A stretch of DNA of 35,410 nt from Leptospirillum sp. (GCA_027343785.1 DAHWKF010000096.1:1-35410), one strand, 5' to 3'. Shown: positions 1 through 8,713, counted from the first letter of the stretch. Notes: generated by a model not told the origin, from the sequence alone. Made by a program: numbers and translations.

Positions 1-152
1 AATCCAACGGGAAGAGGGCTTTTTTTGTTTTTTCACACTTCTATATCGGAATCAGGGCATGATCAAACCATAATGATCCGGAAAGACTCGTTTGCACCGG
101 TAAAGAATTTTCCCGATCACCCGGATCAACCATCAAAAAAGAACCTTCCCCG
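1..152. other. Left-edge non-coding stretch
   Basis: No convincing gene is visible here. A T-rich run near position 20-32 follows a purine/G-rich stretch and could be the tail of a terminator belonging to a gene left of the window, but the upstream arm is cut off. No clear promoter for the gene starting at 153 was recognised. Confidence 0.3.
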
Positions 153-1031
153 ATGACATACGAATCCGATCCAAACAGGCAAGACCCGGTCGAAATCCTC
201 GTTGGGGATAAAATACCCTTGTCGGTCGAGATCCTCTGGACAAACAGACGCAATCAATACCGGCTGGAATGGAACAGATGGGAACAAAAATCCCCGACCC
301 TTTATGTTCCACGTGGAACAAGTCACCCGGACATCAAAAAAATTCTGAAAAAGCATCATCGCTGGATCCTGAACAGAATCTCCGAACGGATTGAATCCGA
401 CAACAGCCATAAGGGAAATACGCATCCGATAGACTTGCGCGACCATCGCCTTCTTACCGAAGACCGAATCCCGTTCAACGGCGGTCTGTGTTCCGTTTTC
501 TGGGAAAAAGACTCCCGTACGGCAATCGTTCATCGAATGGAAAAAAATGAAATTGTCCTTCATTCCCCGGAAAAACCAGTGACCATTTACCGGGAAACGG
601 TCATTCGGTGGATCCTCGAGCAGTTCTGCCAACAAATCACGGACAGCCTCGACTACTGGAAAAACTGCACCGGCCTTTCACCCGTAAACGTGTTTATCCG
701 TCCGACCCGTTCCCAATGGGGAAGCATGTCCCGAAGGAAAAATCTGTCTTTGTCATGGTATTTGACAGGCTTTCCCGAAAAAACCCTCCATTACATTATC
801 CTCCATGAATTATCGCATATCCGGTTCCCCGACCACTCGGCCAATTTCTGGTCGTTCGTAAGAAAACAGATGCCGGAATACAGGGAGCTCAAAAAAACGC
901 TTCGCCAACGGTTCATTTTTCCTGAATGGTATCTTCCTTCGGCATCGGGCAAATCTTCGATCCGTCATCCCTTCTTCAGGAACGAACGATCGGGAAACAT
1001 TGGACAATCCCATACGCCGGATTTAGGATGA
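153..1031 (+). CDS. YgjP-type (DUF45) zinc metallopeptidase
   Basis: Predicted cytoplasmic zinc-dependent metallopeptidase of the YgjP/SprT-like DUF45 family, 292 residues. The zinc signature HELSH is at residues 218-222, followed by the family's characteristic downstream histidine (FPDH) and an NFW motif. The N-terminal half contains the usual family pattern in which a short beta-rich region leads into a lysine/arginine-rich helix (around residues 60-80). There is no signal peptide or membrane segment. The physiological substrate of this family is not established. The ATG at 153 is the first good in-frame start; no strong ribosome binding site was seen, so the first residues are uncertain. 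It is separated by 89 bases from the cobalamin genes and is probably not functionally part of them. Confidence 0.8.
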   Translation: MTYESDPNRQDPVEILVGDKIPLSVEILWTNRRNQYRLEWNRWEQKSPTLYVPRGTSHPDIKKILKKHHRWILNRISERIESDNSHKGNTHPIDLRDHRLLTEDRIPFNGGLCSVFWEKDSRTAIVHRMEKNEIVLHSPEKPVTIYRETVIRWILEQFCQQITDSLDYWKNCTGLSPVNVFIRPTRSQWGSMSRRKNLSLSWYLTGFPEKTLHYIILHELSHIRFPDHSANFWSFVRKQMPEYRELKKTLRQRFIFPEWYLPSASGKSSIRHPFFRNERSGNIGQSHTPDLG

Positions 1032-1120
1032 ACAGAAAACGATCATCATAACGACGTCGAAAAAATGGCACCCGATTTTGTTCTTGTTATGTTCGAGGCG
1101 GGATAAGACAAGAGGAACCG

Positions 1121-2248
1121 TTGGAAAAGAAGGACGACAAAAAAAAACTGAGGACAGGTTTTTCCACCGGCGCATGCGCCCAGGCCGGAGTCAAGGCGTG
1201 TCTGGAAAGCATCAAGGAAAATCATCCCCTGGACACCGTCGAAATCACCTTGCCGATCGGAAGGAAGGCGAAATTTACCCTGAAAACATCCCGGATCAAT
1301 CCGGGGGAGGGGCTGGACGCGACGGTTTCTATCATCAAGGATGGCGGGGATGATCCCGACTGCACCCATGGAGCCGAAATTATCACCAACGTCCGGATCG
1401 TCAACAAAAATGGAATCCAGTTTCACCGGGGGCCGGGGGTCGGATGGATCTCCAAACCGGGACTGGGGTTGCCCGTCGGCGATCCCGCCATTAACCCGGT
1501 GCCGAGGCTGTTCATGGAAAAGGAATGGAACAACTTCCGGGAAAAATCCCTCCCTTGGCTCAAAAAAGAAACCGGATGGGAGGAAATCGGAGTTGTTGTG
1601 ACGATTTCGGTTCCCCGGGGAGAGGAACTCGCCAAACAAACGCTGAACGGGAGACTGGGGATCCTCGATGGAATTTCCATTTTGGGAACAAAAGGAATTG
1701 TCGTCCCCTTCAGCACGTCGGCATACCGGGCAAGCATTACCCAGGCCATAGACGTCGCCGTCGCGCGCGGAATCGATACACTGGTCCTGACGACAGGGGG
1801 ACAGAGCGAAAAATTCGCACAGGCAATTTTTTCGGATTTCCCGGAGGAAGCTTTTATACAAATTGGCGATTTTTCAGGATTTTCGATCAAAGAGGCGGGG
1901 AAGCGACATGTAAAAAAAATCATCATGGCAGGATTGATGGGAAAGTTTTCCAAGCTGGCGACCGGGGTGACGCAAACCCACGCCGCCGGTTCACAAGTAG
2001 ATTTCAATTTTCTCTCGCAGGTCGCCAGAGAAGCGGGAGCCCCAGAATCCCTCGTGGAATCCATTTCGAAAGCCAACACGGCGAGGCATGCGGGAGAACT
2101 TGTTGCCGAAGCAGCTTTTTCTCCATTTTTTGAAGCCCTTTGCCAACGGATTCTTGGACATTTGACCAAAATCCCGGGCCGACCACCGTGCATTGGCGTC
2201 CTTCTCACAGACTTTCAGGGAAAGAAAATCGGTTATGCAGAAAAATGA
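1121..2248 (+). CDS. cbiD: Cobalt-precorrin-5B (C1)-methyltransferase CbiD
   Basis: Methylates C1 of the corrin ring in the oxygen-independent (early cobalt insertion) cobalamin pathway, using SAM. The 375-residue product has the CbiD hallmarks: an N-terminal FSTGACAQA segment, a CTHGAEI motif, a long glycine/proline-rich block (GPGVGWISKPGLGLPVGDPA, around residues 103-122), and a GGQSEKFAQ segment near residue 226. The start is a TTG at 1121 preceded by AGAGG at 1111-1115. It is the first gene of a tightly packed run (cbiD-E-T-G-H-cobO-def). Its stop overlaps the start of cbiE by 14 bases, which suggests translational coupling. No cobalamin riboswitch was recognised in the short 89-base upstream gap. 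Confidence 0.93.
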   Translation: MEKKDDKKKLRTGFSTGACAQAGVKACLESIKENHPLDTVEITLPIGRKAKFTLKTSRINPGEGLDATVSIIKDGGDDPDCTHGAEIITNVRIVNKNGIQFHRGPGVGWISKPGLGLPVGDPAINPVPRLFMEKEWNNFREKSLPWLKKETGWEEIGVVVTISVPRGEELAKQTLNGRLGILDGISILGTKGIVVPFSTSAYRASITQAIDVAVARGIDTLVLTTGGQSEKFAQAIFSDFPEEAFIQIGDFSGFSIKEAGKRHVKKIIMAGLMGKFSKLATGVTQTHAAGSQVDFNFLSQVAREAGAPESLVESISKANTARHAGELVAEAAFSPFFEALCQRILGHLTKIPGRPPCIGVLLTDFQGKKIGYAEK

Positions 2249-2906
2249 CAGACCCCTGATCCATGTGATCGGAATGGAACCGGAAGGACTGGATACGAGG
2301 GATCCGCGATTTTCACATTTTTTCCAGACCTGCAGGATTCTGGCGGGCGGATCCCGCCATCTCGGGAGTCTTTCAGGCCCTCTGCCGGAAAAACTTGAAA
2401 AAATTGTGATTCGCAGTAATATCGACGAGCTGTGCGAACAACTCAACGCGTTTTCTGGTTCTTCCTCCGGAAAAAACCAATGCGCTGTCGTTCTCGCATC
2501 CGGGGACCCTTTGTTCTACGGGATAGGCAGCCGGCTGCTTTCACGAATTCCCCGCGACGGCATCCGTTTCTATCCCGCGACGACATTGATCCAGCGGGCT
2601 TTTTCCCTGCTCGGAGAATCCTGGGAAGACGTCAGGATAGCCTCTTTCCATGGCAGGGATCCGGAACGTCTCATCCCTCTCCTCAAGCAGGAAAACAGGC
2701 TGGCGTTGTATACCCCCGGATCGGAAGGACCCGCCCGGATACTGGAGTGCATCAGGATGGCAGGCCGAACGCCCGGTCGTTTCCGCGTCGTCGAAAATAT
2801 CGGGATCGAGGGGGAGCGCATCCATCAATTTCAACCTGACGATCTCGATGCCATCAAACAGACGGGTTTTGAACCCCTGAATATCATTATTCTTGATTTT
2901 GAATGA
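2235..2906 (+). CDS. cbiE: Cobalt-precorrin-7 (C5)-methyltransferase CbiE
   Basis: SAM-dependent tetrapyrrole methylase acting at C5 (with CbiT, which acts at C15) late in corrin ring assembly. The 223-residue protein starts IHVIGMEPEG, matching the methylase fold's first strand, and has the ASGDPLFYGIG segment around residues 88-98 typical of the CbiE/CobL N-terminal domain. A longer reading from a TTG at 2193 is possible, but the ATG at 2235 sits just behind a purine-rich AGGGAAAG site and places the conserved IHVIG strand near the N-terminus, so it is preferred. Here CbiE and CbiT are separate proteins rather than the CobL-type fusion; their genes overlap by an ATGA or are separated by 26 bases depending on the cbiT start. 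Confidence 0.88.
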   Translation: MQKNDRPLIHVIGMEPEGLDTRDPRFSHFFQTCRILAGGSRHLGSLSGPLPEKLEKIVIRSNIDELCEQLNAFSGSSSGKNQCAVVLASGDPLFYGIGSRLLSRIPRDGIRFYPATTLIQRAFSLLGESWEDVRIASFHGRDPERLIPLLKQENRLALYTPGSEGPARILECIRMAGRTPGRFRVVENIGIEGERIHQFQPDDLDAIKQTGFEPLNIIILDFE

Positions 2907-2932
2907 CCTTCACCGACGATAAGGAGACCTGG

Positions 2933-3550
2933 ATGGATGTTCCGCTGATTGGCATACCGGACGAACAATTTGAATTTACCGTTCCCAGGAAGGGGCTGAT
3001 CACAAAATCCGAGATCAGGGTTCTGTCCATATCAAAGCTCCATCTCAAAGCCGGCCAGCTCCTCTGGGACATTGGCGCCGGATCGGGTTCCGTAGGTATC
3101 GAAGCGGCCAGGCTTGTCCCGGACCTGAAAGTTTTGGCCATCGAAAAAGACAAGGAAGACTTCGATTGCCTGGTCAAAAACATCCGGACATTCCAGGTGT
3201 CCGACCGATTTACCGCCATCCACGGCAAGGCTCCTGAAAATCTCCCGGAAAACGCCAGGGCCCAGCGGGTTTTTATCGGTGGTTCCGGCGGAAAGATGGC
3301 ATCTCTCCTCGATCGATCCCGACAAGCGCTTCCGGCCGACGGGATCATTGTCCTGAATCTGGCGACATTCGAAAACATGGCAGAGGTCCTTTCGTGGTCG
3401 AAGGAAGCCGGTCTGGAACCCGATATCGTCCAGATCCAGGTCGGAAGAGGCAAACCCCTTATCGGCCTTCACCGGATCGAATCGCTGAATCCGGTGTGGA
3501 TTGTCACAATCGACCTGGCGAAATCCGCCCAGAAGAAAGACAGACCGTGA
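2933..3550 (+). CDS. cbiT: Cobalt-precorrin-6B (C15)-methyltransferase (decarboxylating) CbiT
   Basis: Methylates C15 and decarboxylates the C12 acetate side chain of the corrin intermediate. The 205-residue protein has a class I Rossmann methyltransferase fold: the family-specific PRKGLITKSEIR segment at residues 18-29, then the SAM motif DIGAGSGSVGIE at 46-57 and an acidic residue after the second strand (AIEKD). The start chosen is the ATG at 2933, behind AAGGAG at 2921-2926 with a six-base spacer. An in-frame ATG at 2903 that overlaps the cbiE stop would add ten residues and cannot be excluded. The 3' end overlaps the GTG of cbiG. Confidence 0.88.
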   Translation: MDVPLIGIPDEQFEFTVPRKGLITKSEIRVLSISKLHLKAGQLLWDIGAGSGSVGIEAARLVPDLKVLAIEKDKEDFDCLVKNIRTFQVSDRFTAIHGKAPENLPENARAQRVFIGGSGGKMASLLDRSRQALPADGIIVLNLATFENMAEVLSWSKEAGLEPDIVQIQVGRGKPLIGLHRIESLNPVWIVTIDLAKSAQKKDRP

Positions 3551-4677
3551 ATCAAAAACCAGGGGTAACCAGAGAAAAGTGCGCGATCGTCACGATTACC
3601 CGGCCTGGCCTGGTCCTGGCCAAAAAGCTCAGGGAAAGCCTGAACGCGACACTCTATGTTTCGGAGAGATATACCGAGCCCGGCGATCCGGACATCCAGT
3701 CCTTCGACGGGGTTGTCAAAAACCTGCTCCCCCAACTGTTCCAGAGCTATGACGGGATCGTTCTGATCATGGCGCTCGGAATTGTCGTCAGGACCATCGC
3801 CCCCCTGATCCAGGACAAAAAACATGATCCGGGCATCGTGGTCGTCGACGTTTCCGGAAAATTCTCCATCAGCCTCCTGTCGGGCCATCTCGGAGGAGCC
3901 AACCAGCTGGCGCGGGAAGTCAGCGACATCATCGGCTGCATCCCTGTCATCACCACCGGAACCGACGTCACCGGAACAATCGCCCCCGACATGATGGCCA
4001 AGGAAATCGGTGCGGACCTCGAACCTTTCGACCTTCTGAAAAAGGTCAGTTCAGCTATCGTGGACGGGGACAAGGTCCTGGTGCTCAACCCGGAAAAAAT
4101 CCCGGTGCCCTCCCTCCAGGCGACCATGAAACCCCATATCCAGGTATTCGGGGAGTGGCCCGATCCTTTGCCATTAGCCCGAGCGGCCGTCCTGATTTCT
4201 TCAAGGACGGCCGAAAAGGTCAATGAACTTCCCGTCCATGTCGTCATCCGGCCAAGAGTCCTGTCTGTCGGCCTGGGCTGCAACCGCGGAACCGGTTTCG
4301 ACGAAGTCCGCACACTTGTTCTGGAGACGTTCGCCGAACATCGTCTGTCGACAGCGTCCATCCGGACATTGGCGTCGATCGATCTCAAGCAGGATGAAGC
4401 CGCCTTCGGAGAACTGGCCAAATTCCTCGAAAGGCCTTTTGTTTTTTTCAGACGGGAAGACCTCTCCTCCCTGTCGACCCCCAACCCTTCCGCCATGGTG
4501 GAATCCCATGTGGGAACCCCGGGCGTAGCCGAACCATCGGCTTTGTTGTCTCTCCGGAAAGATCCGCCCTTTCCCGGCGGTCGCGTTCGACTGATCGTCA
4601 CGAAAAAAAAATCCCTGAACGCGACGATTTCCGTCGCTGAATGGCAGTCCAATCCGGAAGAATCGGAAGATCAATAA
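3547..4677 (+). CDS. cbiG: Cobalt-precorrin-5A hydrolase CbiG
   Basis: Opens the delta-lactone of cobalt-precorrin-5A, releasing the C2 unit as acetaldehyde; a hallmark of the oxygen-independent pathway. The 376-residue product has the CbiG N-terminal domain with the signature LLSGHLGGANQLARE near residue 110 and ITTGTDVTG shortly after, then a variable linker, and the C-terminal CbiG domain beginning at SVGLGCNRGTGFDEV (around residue 240). The start is the GTG at 3547, which overlaps the cbiT stop as GTGA; the frame is open further upstream inside cbiT but that part is not CbiG-like. A 70-base gap follows before cbiH. Confidence 0.88.
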   Translation: MNQKPGVTREKCAIVTITRPGLVLAKKLRESLNATLYVSERYTEPGDPDIQSFDGVVKNLLPQLFQSYDGIVLIMALGIVVRTIAPLIQDKKHDPGIVVVDVSGKFSISLLSGHLGGANQLAREVSDIIGCIPVITTGTDVTGTIAPDMMAKEIGADLEPFDLLKKVSSAIVDGDKVLVLNPEKIPVPSLQATMKPHIQVFGEWPDPLPLARAAVLISSRTAEKVNELPVHVVIRPRVLSVGLGCNRGTGFDEVRTLVLETFAEHRLSTASIRTLASIDLKQDEAAFGELAKFLERPFVFFRREDLSSLSTPNPSAMVESHVGTPGVAEPSALLSLRKDPPFPGGRVRLIVTKKKSLNATISVAEWQSNPEESEDQ

Positions 4678-4747
4678 CCGGGCATCTCGGCCCATTGTGC
4701 ATTTTAATGAACCAGACAAAACATATTCACATTCAGAGGGATTAAAC

Positions 4748-5569
4748 ATGAGCGACGGACACAATGGGGCATCGTCCCCGAAAGGGAAGCTTCTACTTGT
4801 CGGATTCGGTCCGGGGGCAGAAGAGCATCTGACTTTTCGGGCCAAAAAGGCGATCCAGGAAGCGGAATGTATCATCGGGTACAGGACTTACATCGATCTT
4901 GTCCGTCCCCTGATCACCGGAAAAGAGATCATTCAGACAGGGATGACCGAAGAAATCGAACGGGCTTCCCACGCCGTCGATCTGGCCTACCAGGGTCGTT
5001 CCGTGGCGCTTGTTTCCAGTGGCGACGTCGGCATTTACGGAATGGCGGGCCTCGCGTTCGAGGTTCTCTCGGACCGGGGATGGACAGGCTCCGAAATTAC
5101 CGTCGAAGTCATTCCGGGGGTGACGGCGCTCTCAGCCTGCGCTTCCGTTCTGGGAGCTCCCCTGATGCATGACTTTGCCTCGATCAGCCTGTCGGACCTT
5201 CTGACGCCCTGGGATATCATCGTCCGTCGCCTCCGTGCCGCGGCGGAAACGGATTTTGTTGTGGCGCTGTACAACCCCAAATCCTCGAAACGCGTCCGTC
5301 AAATCGAGGAAGCCCGGGAAATATTCCTCCAGCACAGATCCCCGGAAACCCCTGTAGGCATCGTCAAGAGCGCCATGAGAGAAGGGGAGTCGATCGTCAT
5401 TTCAAACCTCCTGGACATGCTGAAACACCCCATCGGCATGTTGACGACGATCCTGGTCGGAAACTCCCAGACACGGATCTTTGCGGGAAAAATGGTCACT
5501 CCACGGGGATACCACCGAAAATATGATATCCATACGGGAGAAAAGCTTCAGAGAAAGACCCTGCCATGA
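4748..5569 (+). CDS. cbiH: Cobalt-factor III / precorrin-3B C17-methyltransferase CbiH
   Basis: SAM-dependent tetrapyrrole methylase that methylates C17 and promotes ring contraction. The 273-residue protein carries the methylase GFGPGAEEHLT segment at 19-29, a SSGDVGIYGMAGL segment near 90-102, and the EVIPGVTALSACASVLGAPLMHDFA block typical of CbiH/CobJ in the middle, given here only by its description: residues about 118-142. The ATG at 4748 lies seven bases behind AGAGGG (4735-4740); an upstream in-frame GTG at 4697 has no comparable site. The end overlaps the next gene by ATGA, so cbiH and cobO are likely translationally coupled. Confidence 0.9.
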   Translation: MSDGHNGASSPKGKLLLVGFGPGAEEHLTFRAKKAIQEAECIIGYRTYIDLVRPLITGKEIIQTGMTEEIERASHAVDLAYQGRSVALVSSGDVGIYGMAGLAFEVLSDRGWTGSEITVEVIPGVTALSACASVLGAPLMHDFASISLSDLLTPWDIIVRRLRAAAETDFVVALYNPKSSKRVRQIEEAREIFLQHRSPETPVGIVKSAMREGESIVISNLLDMLKHPIGMLTTILVGNSQTRIFAGKMVTPRGYHRKYDIHTGEKLQRKTLP

Positions 5570-6105
5570 CAACAAAAGAATCGACAGAAAAAGGACTCGT
5601 GATCGTCCACACCGGCGACGGAAAAGGGAAAACGACTGCCGCCCTCGGTATGGCCTTCAGGGCCGCCGGTTACAGAATGCCTGTCCTGATGGTCCAGTTT
5701 ATCAAGGGGTCATGGCATTACGGGGAACTGGACGCCGCCAGGAAGTTTGAGGGGATACTGACAATCAAACCGATGGGGGAAGGTTTCACCTGGGACACCA
5801 AAAATCCCGTCCGGGACAGGGAGGTGGCCCAGAAAGCGTTTTCATATGGAGTTTCAGAGGCTCTCTCGGGAAAATACCACATGGTGATCCTGGATGAAAT
5901 CAACGTGGCCATGCGCTACCATTATGTGGACATGGAACAGGTCCATGAACTGCTGGACAAAAAACCTCCCTCCCTCCACCTCGTTTTTACGGGCAGGGAC
6001 GCCCACCCGGATTTGGTGGAGAGGGCGGATTTGGTGACGGAAATGAAAGCGATCAAACACCCCTTCGACAAAGGAATACTGGCCCAGAAAGGAGTGGAGT
6101 TCTGA
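5566..6105 (+). CDS. cobO: Corrinoid adenosyltransferase (CobO/BtuR family)
   Basis: Transfers the 5'-deoxyadenosyl group from ATP to cob(I)alamin or cob(I)yrinic acid a,c-diamide, making the adenosyl form of the cofactor. At 179 residues it has the size of the CobA/CobO/BtuR family. The P-loop GDGKGKTT is at residues 17-24, followed by the family segment MVQFIKGSWHYGE (about 45-57), a VILDEINVAM Walker-B-like strand near 110, and the FTGRDAHPDL segment near 138. The ATG overlaps the cbiH stop (ATGA) and the stop overlaps the def start (TGATG). Placement supports a role in de novo synthesis, though salvage cannot be excluded. Confidence 0.92.
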   Translation: MTTKESTEKGLVIVHTGDGKGKTTAALGMAFRAAGYRMPVLMVQFIKGSWHYGELDAARKFEGILTIKPMGEGFTWDTKNPVRDREVAQKAFSYGVSEALSGKYHMVILDEINVAMRYHYVDMEQVHELLDKKPPSLHLVFTGRDAHPDLVERADLVTEMKAIKHPFDKGILAQKGVEF

Positions 6106-6659
6106 TGGCCCTCTTGAAAATAGCCAAAATGGGAAATCCGGTCTTGCGAAAAATCGCCGAACCGGTCTCTCCGAAAGAGATCGAAACAGACGCCTTCCAG
6201 GATTTTGTGGACAGCCTGATCGAAACGATGAGAGACAGCGACGGGCTGGGTCTTGCCGCACCCCAGGTCCATGTGTCGAAACAGGTCGTGGTTGTCGAAT
6301 CCATGGAAAACGAACGGTACCCGGACGCTCCGCCGATTCCGCTTCTTGTCCTCATCAACCCTGTGTTCAAGTTCATGTCGAAAGAGACCCGGACAGGATG
6401 GGAAGGATGTCTGTCTGTCGACAATCTGCGCGGAAAAGTCACCCGCTCCCGGGCTGTAAAACTGGAAGCCCTGGACCGTCAGGGAAACACCGTGACGCTC
6501 GACTGGGAGGACTTTCCCGCGGTCGTTCTACAACATGAAACCGACCATCTGAGGGGTCACCTGTTCATCGACCGGATGAAGGACATGTCCACCTTGACCC
6601 ACCTGGAAGAATTCCAGAAATTCTGGATCCGGGGGGAAAAGGGTGTTCGCGAAGTCTGA
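6105..6659 (+). CDS. def: Peptide deformylase
   Basis: Removes the formyl group from the initiator methionine of nascent proteins. The 184-residue product shows all three signature motifs: GLGLAAPQ at residues 47-54, EGCLS at 100-104 with the metal-binding Cys102, and HETDH at 144-148 providing the two metal-binding histidines and catalytic glutamate. The ATG shares a base with the stop of the preceding adenosyltransferase gene, so this housekeeping gene is translationally coupled to the cobalamin run although unrelated in function. It is convergent with pyrF, only nine bases separating the two stop codons. Confidence 0.95.
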   Translation: MALLKIAKMGNPVLRKIAEPVSPKEIETDAFQDFVDSLIETMRDSDGLGLAAPQVHVSKQVVVVESMENERYPDAPPIPLLVLINPVFKFMSKETRTGWEGCLSVDNLRGKVTRSRAVKLEALDRQGNTVTLDWEDFPAVVLQHETDHLRGHLFIDRMKDMSTLTHLEEFQKFWIRGEKGVREV

Positions 6660-6668
6660 AACGGCTTT

Positions 6669-7415
6669 TTATCCGGAAGAATACTCCATGAACTGCTTCC
6701 AGGCCTTTCCGGGATCCGGGCTTTTCACCACCGGACGCCCGATGACAAGCAAATCCGCCCCTTTTTCGATCGCCTTCCGGGGGGTTTCCGCCAATACCTG
6801 ATCGTCATTCTGTAAAGGCGTCGCTTCGGGAAGCCGGATGCCTGGCGTCACGATAAACGGCTCTTGTCCCCATTCCCGACGGGCCATCTCCAGATCCCCC
6901 GGTGCCATGACCAGACCGTCGGCTCCGGATTCAAGAGCCAGGGTCCCCAATCTCCGGACTTCTTCGCGCCGATCCCTGATTCCGAGATCTCCGAGTTCCA
7001 CTCCATCCAGATGGGTCAATACGGTCACCGCCAGAACCAGCGGTCTTCCCCTCCCGGACTCTCCCCGGGTGTCGGCGGCGTCCCGGGCCGCACCAATCAT
7101 CTTCTTCCCGCCCTGGGCATGAACGGTCAGCAACCGGACAGAACTCCCCGGAATGGCGTCCACGGAACCGGAAACGGTATTCGGGATGTCGTGCCACTTG
7201 AAATCCAAAAATACGCAGAGATCCGTTTTCAACAGCCACGCGCCAACCTGCCCGCCGTCCCTGAAATAGAGCATGGGGCCAATTTTGACGACCGCGGGGG
7301 GAGGGTCGATACGGGACAGGAGCGTAACCGCTTCTGCCCAGGAAGGAAGATCCAAGGCCACACAGAAGGGGTTGGACAGCTCTTTCCTGAACGACGATAC
7401 CAGACCGGTCAACAT
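6669..7415 (-). CDS. pyrF: Orotidine 5'-phosphate decarboxylase
   Basis: Final step of de novo UMP synthesis, converting OMP to UMP. The 248-residue protein has the family's VALDLP first strand (residues 19-24), VKIGP with the conserved lysine at 44, and the catalytic DFKWHDIPNT block at residues 71-80 containing the Asp-Lys-x-x-Asp charge network. The C-terminal VIGRPVVKS segment contains the phosphate-binding arginine. The start is an ATG at 7415 whose coding region overlaps the 3' end of prmA by seven bases; the frame is open further upstream within prmA but that sequence is not PyrF-like. It is the last gene of a four-gene minus-strand run. Confidence 0.95.
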   Translation of the reverse strand: MLTGLVSSFRKELSNPFCVALDLPSWAEAVTLLSRIDPPPAVVKIGPMLYFRDGGQVGAWLLKTDLCVFLDFKWHDIPNTVSGSVDAIPGSSVRLLTVHAQGGKKMIGAARDAADTRGESGRGRPLVLAVTVLTHLDGVELGDLGIRDRREEVRRLGTLALESGADGLVMAPGDLEMARREWGQEPFIVTPGIRLPEATPLQNDDQVLAETPRKAIEKGADLLVIGRPVVKSPDPGKAWKQFMEYSSG

Positions 7416-8284
7416 GATAATTTCCGCAGCAACAGGGTGTGAAAGCGTTTCTTTCTGTAGACGGAAAATGGGGGAGGACACACAGACTGAACCTTGTCCA
7501 TCTCCCGCGTCGAAATCCCGGAAAGAATCAGGATACCTCCCGTTTCCAGCCATCCGTACCATTCGGGCAGGTGACCGAGAATCACTCCGCCGGTCACATT
7601 GGCGAGAATGAGACCAAACCGGATCCCGTCCTCCAGAAACTTCCGGGACATCACCTGAAAGTCCGTCCCGACCGTCGCCTTTCTTTCCAGGCCATTCAGG
7701 AGGAGATTGGCCTCCGTCGCCTCGACAGCCAACGGGTCGTTGTCCACGCTATACAGTTTGTCCCCATACCCCAGCCGAAGGGCGGCGATTCCGAGAATTC
7801 CCGTTCCCGCGCCAAAATCCAGGATGACTGATGCCGGATTCTTCCTGGGTGGAGCGTGGTCCACCAAAAGGGAGAGGCATTGGCCTGTCGTTTCATGGAG
7901 TCCCGTTCCGAAAGCCAGGTGCGGATGAATCCGAAGGACAGGCCCATCGTTTGAGACCGGGTTTTCCCATTCCGGAACAACGTTCAGCCAATGGTTGATC
8001 CGGAAAGCCGAAAACCCCTGTTTTTTCCAAAGAGCGTCCCAGTCCGAACCCTCCAGTATTTCTTCCGGCAGGACCGTTCCACCCAGGGAACGGCTGGCTT
8101 CTGCGAGAAGGGTACGGGCCAATGGCTCCATATGTCCGACGGAAACGGAAAGCGTGGACGTACCGCCAAACAACTCTTCCACAGGGATCTGGCCCGTAGA
8201 CTGTTCGAGCCATTCCGAAAGAACCGGAGCGTCCTTCGGATCAATCTTCGCCTTGAACAGCACTGTCCTTGTCCGGTCAGTCAT
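7409..8284 (-). CDS. prmA: Ribosomal protein L11 methyltransferase PrmA
   Basis: Predicted SAM-dependent methyltransferase that modifies lysines and the N-terminus of ribosomal protein L11. The 291-residue product has a divergent N-terminal substrate-recognition domain and a C-terminal Rossmann domain with AFGTGLHETT (124-133) and DFGAGTGILG (156-165), both strongly PrmA-like. The catalytic-loop motif that usually reads NILA is ANVTGG here (around 228-233), a visible departure. The start ATG overlaps the yjbQ stop as ATGA and its stop lies inside pyrF. A related methyltransferase acting on another protein is the main alternative. Confidence 0.85.
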   Translation of the reverse strand: MTDRTRTVLFKAKIDPKDAPVLSEWLEQSTGQIPVEELFGGTSTLSVSVGHMEPLARTLLAEASRSLGGTVLPEEILEGSDWDALWKKQGFSAFRINHWLNVVPEWENPVSNDGPVLRIHPHLAFGTGLHETTGQCLSLLVDHAPPRKNPASVILDFGAGTGILGIAALRLGYGDKLYSVDNDPLAVEATEANLLLNGLERKATVGTDFQVMSRKFLEDGIRFGLILANVTGGVILGHLPEWYGWLETGGILILSGISTREMDKVQSVCPPPFSVYRKKRFHTLLLRKLSC

Positions 8285-8697
8285 TTGTCTCCCAGAACCT
8301 TCACGACAACCCTTTTCTGGCGCTGGCCGTCAAATTCCGCGTAAAAAATCTCCTGCCAGGGACCGACGTCCAGATCTCCGCCGGTGACGGGGACGATGAC
8401 TTCATGGTGGATCAGGAGGCTTTTCAGATGGGCGTCCCCATTGTCTTCCCCGGTCCGGTGGTGGCGGTAGTCCCTGCCCGCGGGGGCAAGAGACTCGAGC
8501 CAGGTATCGATGTCGTGGATCAAACCCGGTTCGTTGTCATTGACATAGACACCCGCGGTAATGTGCATGGCTGAAACCAGAACCATGCCTTCCCGGATAC
8601 CCGAATTTTTGACAATTGTCCGGATCTTGTCCGTGATACGGACATATTCCCGTTTTTTTTCCGTGCGGAACACAAGATATTCCGTGTGGCTCGACAT
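8281..8697 (-). CDS. yjbQ: YjbQ / UPF0047 family protein
   Basis: Small (138 residues) beta-rich protein of the YjbQ family, annotated in some databases as a secondary thiamine-phosphate synthase enzyme; its true cellular role is unclear. Recognised from SAMHITAGVYVNDNE (about 43-57), DYRHHRTGEDNGDAHLKS (about 76-93) and the glycine-rich VPVTGGDLDVGPWQEIF segment (about 102-118), with the histidines and acidic residues expected for a metal-bound active site. The ATG at 8697 lies behind a GGAAAGGG site. It overlaps prmA by four bases and follows the thioredoxin-like gene by 16 bases, so it is very likely cotranscribed with both. Confidence 0.88.
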   Translation of the reverse strand: MSSHTEYLVFRTEKKREYVRITDKIRTIVKNSGIREGMVLVSAMHITAGVYVNDNEPGLIHDIDTWLESLAPAGRDYRHHRTGEDNGDAHLKSLLIHHEVIVPVTGGDLDVGPWQEIFYAEFDGQRQKRVVVKVLGDK

Positions 8698-8713
8698 TCA
8701 TACCCTTTCCGGA

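Noticed and set aside
1032..1120. Possible cobalamin riboswitch before cbiD
   Set aside because: The gap is only 89 bases, shorter than the usual aptamer, and no B12-box-like conserved core was seen.
1046..2208. Long antisense reading frames over cbiD
   Set aside because: They lie wholly opposite a clear CbiD gene, have low-complexity Arg/Pro/Ser-rich translations, no family motifs and no ribosome binding sites. They are by-products of G+C-biased codon use.
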